Positions 15,206 to 23,233 of a DNA stretch of 25,690 bases are shown one piece after another. This DNA is from an uncultured Actinomycetes bacterium (GTDB lineage: Bacteria; Actinomycetota; Actinomycetes; Nanopelagicales; Nanopelagicaceae), in NCBI GenBank assembly GCA_903907665.1, contig CAIVOW010000243.1, positions 1 through 25,690 on the forward strand, in the 5' to 3' direction. Numbering within the stretch: the first letter of the stretch is position 1; each line of letters starts with the position of its first letter. Under the pieces are notes generated by a model that saw nothing but the letters and a program-made list of their open reading frames with translations, did no database searches and had not been told where the DNA came from. Made by a program: the position numbers and the translations under genes.

Positions 15206-15859
15206 CTAAACTCGAGGTACTGCGTACTCACCTGTCACTAGGAAATAAACTCGGTGACTAATCGAGACGGCATGATCAGCAAAGCGCTCGTAGTATCGAC
15301 CAAGCAGCGTCATGTCGATGGCTGTTTCAATTCCATGCGTCCAATTGTCTCCAAGAAGAGTCGCAATAAGTTCGCGATGCAATCTGTCCATCTCATCGTC
15401 ATCCTGCTCAACCTCAAGTGCTCGAGTTAAGTCACGATACTGGATGACGGTGATCATCTTCTCCATGATGCTGGAACTGGACTTGCACATATTGTTGATG
15501 GTTGTTTCAAGCACTTCTGGGACAGCCTTGTTTGGGTAGCGCATGCGAGCTAATTTTGCGACGTGATGCGCGAGGTCGCCCATGCGTTCTAAATCGGCAT
15601 TAATACGGAGCGCTGCGACCAAAGCACGTAGGTCAGAGGCGACTGGCTGCTGGCGAGCCATCAAATTAATGATGCGCGCATCTAGGTCATGTTGAGTGTG
15701 ATCAATATTTTCATCGCCTGCGATAACGCGCTCAGCGATAGCTAAGTCAGCCGTTGTGATGGCAATACATGCTTGATCCAAAGCAATCTTTACAAGTGCG
15801 GCCATTCCGAGCAGGCTCGTATTAATTCTTTCGAGCTCTTCGTGAAACATATCGCGCAT
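15206..15859 (-). CDS. phoU: PhoU-family phosphate signalling protein
   Basis: A 217-residue PhoU protein with two tandem three-helix PhoU repeats. It transmits the state of the Pst phosphate transporter to the phosphate sensor kinase. Family motifs are FHEELERINTSLLGMAALV near the start, ENIDHTQHDLDARIINLMARQQP, DLRALVAALRINADLERMGDLAHHVAKLA with the metal-site pattern, and RYYERFADHAVSISHRV in the second repeat. The start is placed at the ATG at 15859 (MRDMFHEEL), because a -10-like TACCCT lies six bases upstream. A TTG at 15880 in the same frame would be less typical. It is divergent from senX3, an arrangement known in other actinobacteria. Confidence 0.94.
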   Translation of the reverse strand: MRDMFHEELERINTSLLGMAALVKIALDQACIAITTADLAIAERVIAGDENIDHTQHDLDARIINLMARQQPVASDLRALVAALRINADLERMGDLAHHVAKLARMRYPNKAVPEVLETTINNMCKSSSSIMEKMITVIQYRDLTRALEVEQDDDEMDRLHRELIATLLGDNWTHGIETAIDMTLLGRYYERFADHAVSISHRVYFLVTGEYAVPRV

Positions 15860-15871
15860 TGGGTAAGGGTA
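15860..15871 (-). promoter_or_regulatory. -10-like element of a leaderless transcript (phoU)
   Basis: On the minus strand TACCCT (15871-15866) is followed by six bases (TACCCA) and the phoU ATG. This supports the ATG at 15859 over the upstream TTG, since the hexamer lies downstream of that TTG. Confidence 0.55.
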
Positions 15872-15902
15872 CCTTTCCAAGCCAAGTTACTCGAGCATTA
15901 TT

Positions 15903-15935
15903 GTTAACAAAGCCTGAACTATGAGTTAAATCTAG
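15903..15935. promoter_or_regulatory. Candidate RegX3/PHO-box direct repeats, phoU/senX3 gap
   Basis: Three adjoining 11-bp units read GTTAACAAAGC, CTGAACTATGA and GTTAAATCTAG. The 11-bp period and the GTTNAC-like core are typical of PhoB/PhoP-type operators. The minus strand also reads as direct repeats (GTTCAGG and GTTAACA 11 bp apart), so the orientation is unclear. The site lies in the 141-bp divergent gap between the two start codons. Confidence 0.45.
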
Positions 15936-15988
15936 GCTTTATCTGCAAGATGGTGGGGTAAGGGAGCAGAGTCCGCCTCATTCTCTCC

Positions 15989-16000
15989 TAGGATTACCGT
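15989..16000 (+). promoter_or_regulatory. -10-like element of a leaderless transcript (senX3)
   Basis: TAGGAT at 15989-15994 is followed by six bases and GTG at 16001. The same hexamer at the same distance precedes the Fur-family gene. The TAG of this hexamer is also an in-frame stop, so no longer N-terminus is possible. Confidence 0.6.
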
Positions 16001-17101
16001 GTGAAGTGGAAGAGCAGACGCCAGGTAGATATGGGTGCAGAGCTGCTTTCGAATGTGCAAATTGGAATCCCAATTGAGCTAGTGGATCTTATGGATTCAA
16101 TCGATGCTGAATATATTTTACTCGATGGTTCTGAGCATGTAATTGAAAATTCACTGGGAATTAGCACATTTAATATTATCCGTGAGCGGACATTGCTCAA
16201 TGAGCAACTACTACGGCTAGTCCGAGCAACTCGTCGTTCTGGACAACCGCAAGAGATAACGATGGAGTTGCCACGCGGCCCGATTGGCGGGGGTATTCAT
16301 ACACTTTTTGTTCGCGTCACGCTGCTTGGCGAGAACGGCGTCGTTGCAATCCTGATTTTTGATGATTCAGAAATGCGAAGACTAGATTCAATTCGTAGAG
16401 ATTTCGTTGCAAATATTTCACACGAACTTAAGACTCCGATTGGTGCGCTATCGATTTTGAGTGAAGCAGTACTTGGCGCCGCAGATGACCCAGAGGCAAT
16501 TAAGCGATTCGCAGGAAGAATGCAGATTGAAGCTAAGCGACTATCTGATTTAGTCCAAGAGATTATTGATCTTTCGCGGTTGCAAGATGATGATCCCCTT
16601 AAAGATGGCAAAATATTTAATATGGAAGATGCCATCAAAGAATCGATAGAGCAGACCCGGATGTCATCTGAAGCAAAAAAGATTTCGGTAACTTTTTCAG
16701 CGCTAGATTCGGCACAGGTCTTAGGTGATCGCGACCAGGTGATTATGGCAGTTCATAATCTTGTAGAAAATGCAGTTAACTACAGTCCTGATGCGACTCG
16801 GGTTGGCGTCACCCTTAAAGAAATTGATGGATTAGTTGAAATTGCAATATCTGATCAAGGAATTGGAATTCCTGAAAAAGATCTAGAGCGAATTTTTGAA
16901 CGTTTCTACCGGGTAGACGCGGCGCGTAGTCGTGAAACCGGCGGAACAGGTCTTGGACTTTCTATAGTGAAGCATGTAGCTACCAATCATGGTGGCGATG
17001 TTTCGGTATGGAGTGTTGAGGGTGCAGGTAGCACCTTTACGATTCGCTTCCCTCGGGCGAATGTAGAAGAACGACAACAAGTTGGAGGGACAGTTATATG
17101 A
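16001..17101 (+). CDS. senX3: SenX3/PhoR-type histidine kinase lacking membrane segments
   Basis: A 366-residue sensor kinase paired with regX3. A PAS-like N-terminal part (about 30-125) is followed by the HisKA segment RRDFVANISHELKTPIGAL with phosphoacceptor His141, an N-box in HNLVENAVNYSP, a G1 box DQGIGIP and a G2 box GTGLGLSIVKHVATNHGG. The catalytic region is very close to mycobacterial SenX3. Mycobacterial SenX3 has N-terminal membrane helices; this one has none, and an in-frame stop at 15989-15991 rules out an upstream extension. It therefore appears cytosolic, or reaches the membrane through partners such as PhoU. The GTG start is supported by the -10 spacing. Its stop overlaps the regX3 start (ATGA). 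Confidence 0.9.
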   Translation: MKWKSRRQVDMGAELLSNVQIGIPIELVDLMDSIDAEYILLDGSEHVIENSLGISTFNIIRERTLLNEQLLRLVRATRRSGQPQEITMELPRGPIGGGIHTLFVRVTLLGENGVVAILIFDDSEMRRLDSIRRDFVANISHELKTPIGALSILSEAVLGAADDPEAIKRFAGRMQIEAKRLSDLVQEIIDLSRLQDDDPLKDGKIFNMEDAIKESIEQTRMSSEAKKISVTFSALDSAQVLGDRDQVIMAVHNLVENAVNYSPDATRVGVTLKEIDGLVEIAISDQGIGIPEKDLERIFERFYRVDAARSRETGGTGLGLSIVKHVATNHGGDVSVWSVEGAGSTFTIRFPRANVEERQQVGGTVI

Positions 17102-17793
17102 GTACCAGAATAAAGATTCTCTTGGTTGAGGATGAGGCTTCACTTTCAGAACCTCTGGCTTACCTGCTAGAAAAAGAGGGATTTGAAGTAAAAATCGCCG
17201 AAACCGGAACCGCCGCCGTTGAAGTGTTTGCGCGGAGCGGTGCTGATCTCATTCTGTTGGACTTGATGCTTCCAGGAATTTCAGGCACTGAAGTTTGCCG
17301 ACAAATCCGGGTAACTTCGGCAGTTCCTATCATCATGTTAACTGCGAAAGATACAGAAGTAGATAAAGTCGTTGGACTTGAATTGGGCGCCGATGATTAC
17401 GTAACCAAGCCATATTCGGCCCGGGAGCTGGTCGCAAGAATTAGAGCAGTCTTGCGTCGTCAAGCTGGACTTGATGACAATTATGCCGAGGATGTACAAG
17501 TTAGCGCTGGTCCGGTCAAGATGGATATTGATCGTCATATCGTTACCGTTAACGGCGAGGCAACGTCGCTACCGCTGAAAGAATTTGAATTACTTGAGTA
17601 TCTAATTCGTAATGCTGGTCGAGTTCTTACCCGTTCTCAATTAATCGATCGCGTATGGGGCAATGATTATTTCGGTGATACTAAAACACTAGACGTTCAT
17701 ATCAAGCGACTTCGCGCCAAAATTGAAGTTGATCCAGCTAACCCGCTACTTATCCAGACAGTGCGCGGATTAGGATATAAATTCGAGGTTTAA
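17098..17793 (+). CDS. regX3: RegX3-type phosphate response regulator
   Basis: A 231-residue OmpR/PhoB-family regulator. The receiver has the acidic pair at Glu11/Asp12, the phosphoacceptor Asp55 in LILLDLMLPG, Thr82 in MLTAKD and Lys104 in VTKPYSARELVARI. The winged-helix DNA-binding domain (about 130-231) includes LPLKEFELLEYLIRNAGR and DRVWGNDYFGDTKTLDVHIKRLRAKIE. Adjacent senX3 and phoU genes mark it as the regulator of phosphate limitation genes. A GGAGGG ribosome-binding site precedes the ATG and the gene is coupled to senX3. Candidate target sites are the 11-bp repeats at 15903-15935 and 23207-23228. Its stop overlaps the convergent lipoprotein stop within TTAA at 17790-17793. Confidence 0.95.
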   Translation: MSTRIKILLVEDEASLSEPLAYLLEKEGFEVKIAETGTAAVEVFARSGADLILLDLMLPGISGTEVCRQIRVTSAVPIIMLTAKDTEVDKVVGLELGADDYVTKPYSARELVARIRAVLRRQAGLDDNYAEDVQVSAGPVKMDIDRHIVTVNGEATSLPLKEFELLEYLIRNAGRVLTRSQLIDRVWGNDYFGDTKTLDVHIKRLRAKIEVDPANPLLIQTVRGLGYKFEV

Positions 17794-18266
17794 GCAACGT
17801 TAGCGAAAATATCTGCCTTCTCGCGAATGAGAACGCTAAATACCACGCTATTAGCTTTGCCAAACGCAACCGTTACAACAGCACGTCGACCTGGAGTTAA
17901 ATTTAATCCAGGGAAGGCTGCGTGCGCATTTGCGCTATCACCTGAGAAAATTGCTGGTGAATTCTGTTCGAGTGCAACAGTTCCAGTGATGACTGCTTTA
18001 ATTCCATTTGCAGAGATTGATGTGATGGCATCAGAAATTGCGTCTTCATTTACTACGGTTCCCACGAGTACTGCAGAGCCATCAGGTTGTGCGATAAGAG
18101 TAAAATTGCGAAGCTTGAGTGAACCGCTATCTTTTTCGACACCGTCGGTTACTTGCCGCACTTTAGAAGTGGGGGCATCCTTGCCCGCCGCAGTGCAGCC
18201 TGAGAGTAAAAGGGTGATTGGGATCAGCAGGGCTAGGGTCGCACTCGTCATCTTTTTAGAATTCAT
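17790..18266 (-). CDS. Lipoprotein, possibly LpqE-like
   Basis: A 158-residue secreted lipoprotein. The N-terminus has a basic start (MNSKKM), a hydrophobic stretch and a lipobox LLSGC with Cys24 as the lipidation site. The mature part is a single beta-rich domain with DGSAVLVGTVVNEDAISDAITSISANG, ALEQNSPAIFSG and LTPGRRAVVTVAFGKANSVVFSVLIRE. This pattern recalls the copper-chaperone-like (PCuAC) fold of LpqE-type proteins, but the Met/His metal ligands of PCuAC are absent. In mycobacteria lpqE is divergent from carD, which is the arrangement here, so I suggest an LpqE relative on position more than on sequence. Confidence 0.7.
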   Translation of the reverse strand: MNSKKMTSATLALLIPITLLLSGCTAAGKDAPTSKVRQVTDGVEKDSGSLKLRNFTLIAQPDGSAVLVGTVVNEDAISDAITSISANGIKAVITGTVALEQNSPAIFSGDSANAHAAFPGLNLTPGRRAVVTVAFGKANSVVFSVLIREKADIFANVA

Positions 18267-18279
18267 GTGGGTAATCGTA
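18267..18279 (-). promoter_or_regulatory. -10-like element of a leaderless transcript (lipoprotein)
   Basis: On the minus strand TACGAT (18279-18274) lies seven bases before the ATG. No Shine-Dalgarno sequence is seen. Confidence 0.45.
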
Positions 18280-18368
18280 TCTAGGGCAGAGCAGTGCCTC
18301 GCCCCGCGGGAGGGCGGTCACTCTCGATAACTCTCAATGCGGGCTGGAGAGATGTCCTAGGTTGCTGG

Positions 18369-18443
18369 TAGACTTATCCTCTTGCACTTGCTTGCGAGAG
18401 CCCCGAAAGTTCTATTTTTTGACCTATTGAAAGGCCATTCTCA
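18369..18443 (+). promoter_or_regulatory. carD leader with possible promoter and ribosome-binding site
   Basis: carD differs from its neighbours: a GAAAGG ribosome-binding site at 18429-18434 lies nine bases before the ATG, so it has a 5' leader. TAGACT at 18369-18374 is a possible -10 box, giving a leader near 60 bases; no clear -35 box is visible. The 177-bp gap between lipoprotein and carD (18267-18443) otherwise holds only an imperfect GC-rich hairpin at 18293-18322. Confidence 0.4.
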
Positions 18444-18926
18444 ATGACATTTAAGGTCGGCGAAACCGTTGTTTACCCCCATCACGGAGCGGCTCTCATT
18501 GAGGCGATTGAAACCCGAACCATTAAAGGCGAAGAGAAGATATATCTCGTTTTGAAGGTTGCTCAAGGCGACCTGACGGTGAGAGTCCCCGCAGAAAACG
18601 TTGATCTTGTCGGCGTCCGCGATGTTGTTGACTCAGCAGGACTAGATCGAGTCTTCAACGTCTTGCGCCAGCCATATACCGAGGAGCCAACAAACTGGTC
18701 CCGTCGTTACAAGGCAAATGTCGAGAAGCTTGCTTCAGGTGATGTCATCAAGGTTGCTGAAGTTGTACGTGATCTATATCGCCGCGACTTAGACCGTGGA
18801 CTATCGGCCGGCGAAAAGCGCATGCTAGCTAAAGCAAAACAGATTTTGATTTCCGAGCTCGCACTTGCTGAGCGCACAGATGAAGAGAAGGCCGGCGTAA
18901 TTCTTGATGAGGTCCTTGCTTCCTAA
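18444..18926 (+). CDS. carD: CarD-family RNA polymerase-binding transcription factor
   Basis: A 160-residue CarD protein, which binds the RNA polymerase beta subunit and stabilises open promoter complexes, mainly at rRNA and housekeeping promoters. The N-terminal Tudor-like RNAP-interaction domain begins [21 protein letters not shown] and ends near residue 60. The C-terminal helical DNA-binding domain carries [13 protein letters not shown], with Trp85 at the same position as the DNA-wedging Trp of M. tuberculosis CarD, and [19 protein letters not shown]. It heads the cluster carD, ispDF, cysS, rlmB and overlaps ispDF by 20 bases. The same gene order is known in mycobacteria (Rv3583c to Rv3579c). 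Confidence 0.96.
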   Translation: MTFKVGETVVYPHHGAALIEAIETRTIKGEEKIYLVLKVAQGDLTVRVPAENVDLVGVRDVVDSAGLDRVFNVLRQPYTEEPTNWSRRYKANVEKLASGDVIKVAEVVRDLYRRDLDRGLSAGEKRMLAKAKQILISELALAERTDEEKAGVILDEVLAS

Positions 18927-20070
18927 TCACTCTGTAACCGTCATCATCCCTGCAGGGGGTAGTGGCGAACGTTTGGGTGCGCAGCTTCCAAAAGCTTTAG
19001 TCCTTTTGGCAGATCGCACACTTATCGAACATTGTGTTTCTAATATTGCTCCCATCGCAAACCAAATTATTGTTGCTGCGCCCGCTGGGTATGAAGAACA
19101 ATTTCGCTCAATCCTTGGCGATGACATTCTTGTTGTCACTGGTGGCGCTACTCGCGCAGATTCTGTACGTGCAGCGCTAACGCACGTAACATCAGATTTC
19201 ACACTTGTGCATGATGCAGCACGGTCTCTTGCATCGGCCGAATTAGCAGGCCGCGTTATTGATGCGCTCGCGCTAGGTGAGAAAGCAGTAATTCCCGTCT
19301 TACCCGTCATTGATACGATCAAAGCAGTTGATTCTAATGGATATGTTATTTCCACCCATGACCGGACCGAACTTCGTGCTGTTCAAACTCCACAAGGATT
19401 CCACACTCAAACGTTAAAATCTGCGCACTCCTCATCTCAGGATGCAACCGATGACGCAGGGCTTGTTGAGGCGCTCAACATTCCCGTAAAAGTTGTAGTA
19501 GGTGAAGAGAGAGCATTTAAAATTACTGTGCCTTCAGATTTAATTAGCGCACAACAAATCTTGCTCGGTGCGAATATAGCTAATTTACGTGTTGGGGTTG
19601 GTACTGATGCCCATGCCTTTAGCGAGGATCCATCACGACCAATGTGGTTAGCCGGATTACTTTGGCCTGATGAAGTCGGCGTCGACGGCCATTCTGATGG
19701 CGATGTTGCGGCGCATGCAATTTGCGATGCACTTCTTTCGGCGGCGCAGCTTGGTGATCTTGGTTCAAACTATGGAGTTTCAGAACCAGAGTGGGCTGGC
19801 GCTTCGGGTGCAAAACTTTTGCAAGAAACACTTCGCCGGGTCAATGCTGGCGGATTTTCAATTAATAATGTGAGTGTTCAAGTAGTTGGCAATCGACCAA
19901 GAATTGGTAATCGTAGAGCTGAAGCAATCGGGGCGCTATCAACAGCGCTTAACAACGCTCCGGTCTCACTATCTGCAACAACAACGGATGGACTTGGATT
20001 TACCGGCGAAGGTAAAGGCATTTCTGCCATCGCGTCAGCGCTGCTTACCACCTCAGATAGAATTGCCTAA
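18907..20070 (+). CDS. ispDF: IspD-IspF fusion of the MEP isoprenoid pathway
   Basis: A 387-residue bifunctional enzyme. Residues 1 to about 225 are IspD (2-C-methyl-D-erythritol 4-phosphate cytidylyltransferase) with [38 protein letters not shown] and FKITVPSDL. Residues about 227-387 are IspF (cyclodiphosphate synthase) with GVGTDAHAF (metal ligands Asp234 and His236), [10 protein letters not shown] (His270), [12 protein letters not shown] and [14 protein letters not shown]. The two catalyse non-consecutive pathway steps, separated by IspE, which is not here. In mycobacteria ispD and ispF are separate neighbouring genes. The ATG at 18907 is chosen over a TTG three bases upstream; both overlap the end of carD. 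Confidence 0.95.
   Translation: MRSLLPNHSVTVIIPAGGSGERLGAQLPKALVLLADRTLIEHCVSNIAPIANQIIVAAPAGYEEQFRSILGDDILVVTGGATRADSVRAALTHVTSDFTLVHDAARSLASAELAGRVIDALALGEKAVIPVLPVIDTIKAVDSNGYVISTHDRTELRAVQTPQGFHTQTLKSAHSSSQDATDDAGLVEALNIPVKVVVGEERAFKITVPSDLISAQQILLGANIANLRVGVGTDAHAFSEDPSRPMWLAGLLWPDEVGVDGHSDGDVAAHAICDALLSAAQLGDLGSNYGVSEPEWAGASGAKLLQETLRRVNAGGFSINNVSVQVVGNRPRIGNRRAEAIGALSTALNNAPVSLSATTTDGLGFTGEGKGISAIASALLTTSDRIA
20058..20069 (+). promoter_or_regulatory. -10-like element for cysS inside the end of ispDF
   Basis: TAGAAT at 20058-20063 matches TATAAT at five of six positions and is followed by six bases and the cysS ATG. It is wholly within the last codons of ispDF, so cysS may be made both by read-through and from this leaderless start. 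Confidence 0.5.
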
Positions 20071-21461
20071 TGGCACTTTCACTCTATAACACCGCCAATC
20101 GGAGCGTTCGCGAGTTCACTCCGCTTAATTCTGGCAAGGTCAGTATTTACCTGTGTGGCGCAACCGTGCAAGCACCACCCCATATCGGGCATATTCGAAG
20201 CGGAGTTAATTTCGACATTCTGCGCCGCTGGTTAATTGCTTCAGGATTTGATGTGACTTTTATTCGTAACGTCACAGATATCGATGACAAGATTTTACAT
20301 AAAGCCGTCCATGAAAATATTCCATGGTGGGCCGTTGCAATGAAGTATGAGCGGGCATTTAACGAGGCGTATAAGGTGCTTAATGTTTTGCCGCCCACGT
20401 ATGAGCCACGCGCAACAGGTCACATCACCCAGATGATTGAGTTGATGCAGACTCTGATTGAAAAAGGACATGCTTACGCACCAGGCAATGGCGATGTATA
20501 TCTTGAAGTTCGCTCACTTAAGTCTTACCTCACACTTTCAAATCAGAAGCTAGATGATCTACAGCCCGCAGGTGATTCTGAAGATCGAATGAAAAAAGAT
20601 CCTCGTGATTTTGCGCTATGGAAGGCTGCTAAACCAGGAGAGCCTTCATGGCCAACTCCGTGGGGCGATGGTCGTCCAGGTTGGCACCTTGAGTGCTCGG
20701 CAATGGCGAGGGCATATCTTGGCGAGACTTTTGATATTCATGGTGGCGGTCTTGATTTAATTTTTCCCCATCACGAAAATGAAATCGCGCAATCTGAAGC
20801 AGCTGGTTATGGTTTTGCAAATCTCTGGATGCACAATGCCTGGGTTACAACCGCTGGTGAAAAAATGTCGAAGTCTTTGGGAAATTCACTTCAGGTCCAT
20901 GAAATCATTAAAAAAGTTCGTGGTATTGAACTACGTTGGTATTTGGGCAGCGCTCACTATCGCTCGATGTTGGAATTTTCTTTTGAAGCTTTGGAAGAGT
21001 CCGCAGTTGCTTTCCGTCGGATCGAAGCTTTCTTAGAACGAGCAACTGGGGTTCTTGGCAACACTCCAGAAGGAGTCATCGCTTCAGCATTTGCCGATGC
21101 GATGAATGATGACCTCGCCGTTCCCGCAGCGCTCGCCTTCTTATCTGAAACGGTTAAGAACGGAAATAATGCGTTAGCTGCAAATGATCTTTCAGCGCTA
21201 AAGATTGCGGTGGCTGAAGTACGTGGTTCACTGAGTGTTCTTGGGTGTGACCCGCTCGATGAGGCTTTCCTTGGAAGTTCGGTAACAAATACCGATGCAA
21301 TAGATGGATTAATTTCACTTGCTTTGCAACAACGCGAAGCTGCACGTGCACGCAAAGACTTTGCCGCTTCCGACGCCATTCGCGATCAAATCGCAGCGCT
21401 TGGAATTGTCATTGAAGATACGCCGCAAGGACCCCGATGGCAGATTACTAGTGGACGGTAG
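20070..21461 (+). CDS. cysS: Cysteinyl-tRNA synthetase
   Basis: A 463-residue class I aminoacyl-tRNA synthetase. It shows [19 protein letters not shown] with zinc ligand Cys29 and the HIGH motif, [21 protein letters not shown] with a second zinc Cys, [14 protein letters not shown] with the remaining zinc ligands, and the [10 protein letters not shown] loop. The C-terminal helical DALR-like domain and [20 protein letters not shown] end the protein. The mycothiol enzyme MshC is a paralogue of CysS, but the GATV form of the first motif, the DALR region and the position between ispDF and rlmB all favour the tRNA synthetase. The start shares one base with the ispDF stop. Confidence 0.96.
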   Translation: MALSLYNTANRSVREFTPLNSGKVSIYLCGATVQAPPHIGHIRSGVNFDILRRWLIASGFDVTFIRNVTDIDDKILHKAVHENIPWWAVAMKYERAFNEAYKVLNVLPPTYEPRATGHITQMIELMQTLIEKGHAYAPGNGDVYLEVRSLKSYLTLSNQKLDDLQPAGDSEDRMKKDPRDFALWKAAKPGEPSWPTPWGDGRPGWHLECSAMARAYLGETFDIHGGGLDLIFPHHENEIAQSEAAGYGFANLWMHNAWVTTAGEKMSKSLGNSLQVHEIIKKVRGIELRWYLGSAHYRSMLEFSFEALEESAVAFRRIEAFLERATGVLGNTPEGVIASAFADAMNDDLAVPAALAFLSETVKNGNNALAANDLSALKIAVAEVRGSLSVLGCDPLDEAFLGSSVTNTDAIDGLISLALQQREAARARKDFAASDAIRDQIAALGIVIEDTPQGPRWQITSGR

Positions 21462-21465
21462 ATAG

Positions 21466-22392
21466 ATGACAAAGCAATTGCGCAATCCTGATCGAATGAA
21501 GCCAAAAAAGGCCGCTAAACCAGAGCGAAAGCAACAAGCAACTAAACAGGAGAAGCGCGCTGCTCGTCGTCCTCAAAAAGATGATTCACCCGCTCGTACT
21601 ACTCGCACCGCTTCACCGCGCCCAGCACGTTCAACACGCTCTAGCGGCAAGCCAACACAAGACGCTGTTGCGGGTCGCAATCCCGTTGTAGAAGCACTTC
21701 GCGCTGGAGTACCAGCCACAGAATTGATCATCGCTTCCCGCGCTGAGATGGATGAGCGCATGATGGAGTCACTTCGCCTGGCTAAAAATGCCAACCTTGC
21801 AATCAAGGAAGTTGCTCGCGGAGTTCTTGACATCATCACCGGCACCACAAATCATCAGGGAATCGGCCTGGTCATTAAAGAATTCCAGTACACCAACTTC
21901 GATGATCTATTAAATAAAGCGCAGAACCCTGCTCTGATTATTGGAATGGATGGAGTCACCGATCCACATAATCTTGGCGCAATCGTGCGAAGTGCATCGG
22001 CATTTGGCGCAGATGGCGTAGTCATTCCAGAACGCCGGAATGCCTCGATGACTGGAAGTGCTTGGAAGTCATCTGCCGGGGCTGCGGCGCGAATGCCAAT
22101 CTCACAAGTTACTAATCTTGTTCGCTCTATCGAAGATGCAAAGAAAGCGGGGCTATTCGTTGTTGGCCTTGATGCAGAAGGCACTGAATCTCTTCCTACA
22201 TTCTCTATGGCTAAAGATTCAATCTATGTCATTGTGGGTAGCGAAGGAAAAGGCCTTTCACGCCTTGTGCGAGAGAAGTGCGATGTCATACTTTCTATCC
22301 CAATGAATTCAGAGATGGAATCTCTCAACGCCAGTGTTGCTACAGCAATTGTTATGCATTGGATTGCTGCGGAAAGAGCTTCATCTAACTAG
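21466..22392 (+). CDS. rlmB: 23S rRNA 2'-O-methyltransferase, RlmB-type SpoU family
   Basis: A 308-residue SPOUT-class methyltransferase that by family should methylate G2251 (E. coli numbering) of 23S rRNA. Residues 1-65 form a Lys/Arg/Pro/Ser-rich, probably disordered tail. The substrate-binding domain begins DAVAGRNPVVEALRAGVPATELI (66-88). The catalytic SpoU domain contains DGVTDPHNLGAIVRSASAFGADGVVIPE (motif 1), VGSEGKGLSRLV (motif 2) and SIPMNSEMESLNASVATAI (motif 3), which build the AdoMet-binding knot. It follows cysS by four bases; the ATG is preceded by no clear ribosome-binding site. The basic tail is common in high-GC actinobacterial RlmB and probably binds rRNA. Confidence 0.94.
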   Translation: MTKQLRNPDRMKPKKAAKPERKQQATKQEKRAARRPQKDDSPARTTRTASPRPARSTRSSGKPTQDAVAGRNPVVEALRAGVPATELIIASRAEMDERMMESLRLAKNANLAIKEVARGVLDIITGTTNHQGIGLVIKEFQYTNFDDLLNKAQNPALIIGMDGVTDPHNLGAIVRSASAFGADGVVIPERRNASMTGSAWKSSAGAAARMPISQVTNLVRSIEDAKKAGLFVVGLDAEGTESLPTFSMAKDSIYVIVGSEGKGLSRLVREKCDVILSIPMNSEMESLNASVATAIVMHWIAAERASSN

Positions 22393-22401
22393 GTTGATGT
22401 C
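22390..22401 (+). promoter_or_regulatory. -10-like element of a leaderless transcript (SGNH hydrolase)
   Basis: TAGGTT at 22390-22395 is followed by six bases and the ATG at 22402. Its TAG is also the rlmB stop codon. The spacing supports 22402 rather than the in-frame ATG at 22417 as start. Confidence 0.5.
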
Positions 22402-23187
22402 ATGGCGCATATACAAATGATTAATCGCTACATAGCTCTTGGAGATTCAATGACCGAGGGCATGACTGATGAAATAGTGAACGCAAACTACCGAGGTTGG
22501 GCAGATCGCATTGCTGATGTCATGGCTACTAAATCCTCTAATTTCACTTATTTGAATTTGGCTGTGCGCGGTAAATTAATTCAACAAGTAATAGATGACC
22601 AACTTCCACAAATCGAGCAATACGTTACGGGTAAAGAGACTCTTGTAAGTTTTCATGCTGGAGCTAACGATGTAATTCGCCCGAACTACAATCCGGCGAT
22701 AACTCTTCCGTTATATATTGAAGCGGCAAAGAAAGTTGCAGCAACAGGCTGCACACTTATGCTCTTTACTGTTATGGAAAAACCAACCAGCAACGGCAAA
22801 GCTGGCCAAATTTGGGAATCTAGATTTCATGAATTTAATAAAATTGTCCGACATACGGCCGAAATAACTGACGCAGTACTCATTGATTGGAAAGTTGCAC
22901 CATTTCTCTCCGATATTCGATTCCTTGCTAAGGATCGGCTACATCTAAACCCCCAAGGTCACTATCGAGTTGCACAAGCGGTGCTCGAAAAACTTGGGTT
23001 GCCTCATGATTCACAGTGGAAGAATCCACTTCCTCCTGCTCGGCCAATTTCCCGGCTCAATAAATTAAATTCAGATTTAACGTGGATTATTACCTTTGTT
23101 ATTCCGTGGATTTGGCGCCGGGCTCGAGGTAAATCATCAGGAGATGGAAGAACTTCTAAACATTCTGAGCCTGTGAAGTGGGGCTAA
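22402..23187 (+). CDS. SGNH/GDSL-family hydrolase
   Basis: A 261-residue SGNH-fold esterase or lipase of unknown substrate. Block I is YIALGDSMTEG with nucleophile Ser16; the Gly of block II is in AVRG near residue 57; block III is HAGANDV with Asn89; block V is DRLHLNP with Asp178 and His181. All four catalytic-site residues are therefore present. The C-terminus has a short hydrophobic stretch (WIITFVIPWIW) and then RRARGKSSGDGRTSKHSEP, a tail I recognise from actinobacterial members of the family. There is no signal peptide, so it is probably cytoplasmic. It stands alone between rlmB and ppk, with promoters on both sides. Confidence 0.9.
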   Translation: MAHIQMINRYIALGDSMTEGMTDEIVNANYRGWADRIADVMATKSSNFTYLNLAVRGKLIQQVIDDQLPQIEQYVTGKETLVSFHAGANDVIRPNYNPAITLPLYIEAAKKVAATGCTLMLFTVMEKPTSNGKAGQIWESRFHEFNKIVRHTAEITDAVLIDWKVAPFLSDIRFLAKDRLHLNPQGHYRVAQAVLEKLGLPHDSQWKNPLPPARPISRLNKLNSDLTWIITFVIPWIWRRARGKSSGDGRTSKHSEPVKWG

Positions 23188-23206
23188 CTCTCAATCTTTG
23201 GCTTCC

Positions 23207-23228
23207 GGTTACCAACTGTTTACCAAAG
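23207..23228 (+). promoter_or_regulatory. Candidate RegX3/PHO-box direct repeat upstream of ppk
   Basis: Two adjoining 11-bp units, GGTTACCAACT and GTTTACCAAAG, share TTACCA exactly 11 bp apart. They end five bases before the -10-like GATAAT, where PhoB-type activators usually replace a -35 box. The cores resemble the repeats in the phoU/senX3 gap, and ppk is a known Pho-regulon gene in Streptomyces. Confidence 0.55.
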
Positions 23229-23233
23229 TACGA

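Noticed and set aside
15857..15880. TTG at 15880 as the phoU start
   Set aside because: PhoU proteins normally begin near MRDxFHEEL, and the -10-like hexamer lies downstream of the TTG, exactly six bases before the ATG at 15859.
18293..18322. GC-rich imperfect hairpin between lipoprotein and carD as a terminator
   Set aside because: No gene ends there, since both flanking genes point away, and no U-tract follows on either strand.
18904..18906. TTG as the ispDF start
   Set aside because: An ATG follows immediately in frame, and IspD needs no extra N-terminal residue.
20070..21461. MshC, the mycothiol ligase, as an alternative to CysS
   Set aside because: The GATVQ form of the first motif, the DALR-like C-terminus and the ispDF/rlmB context match the tRNA synthetase.
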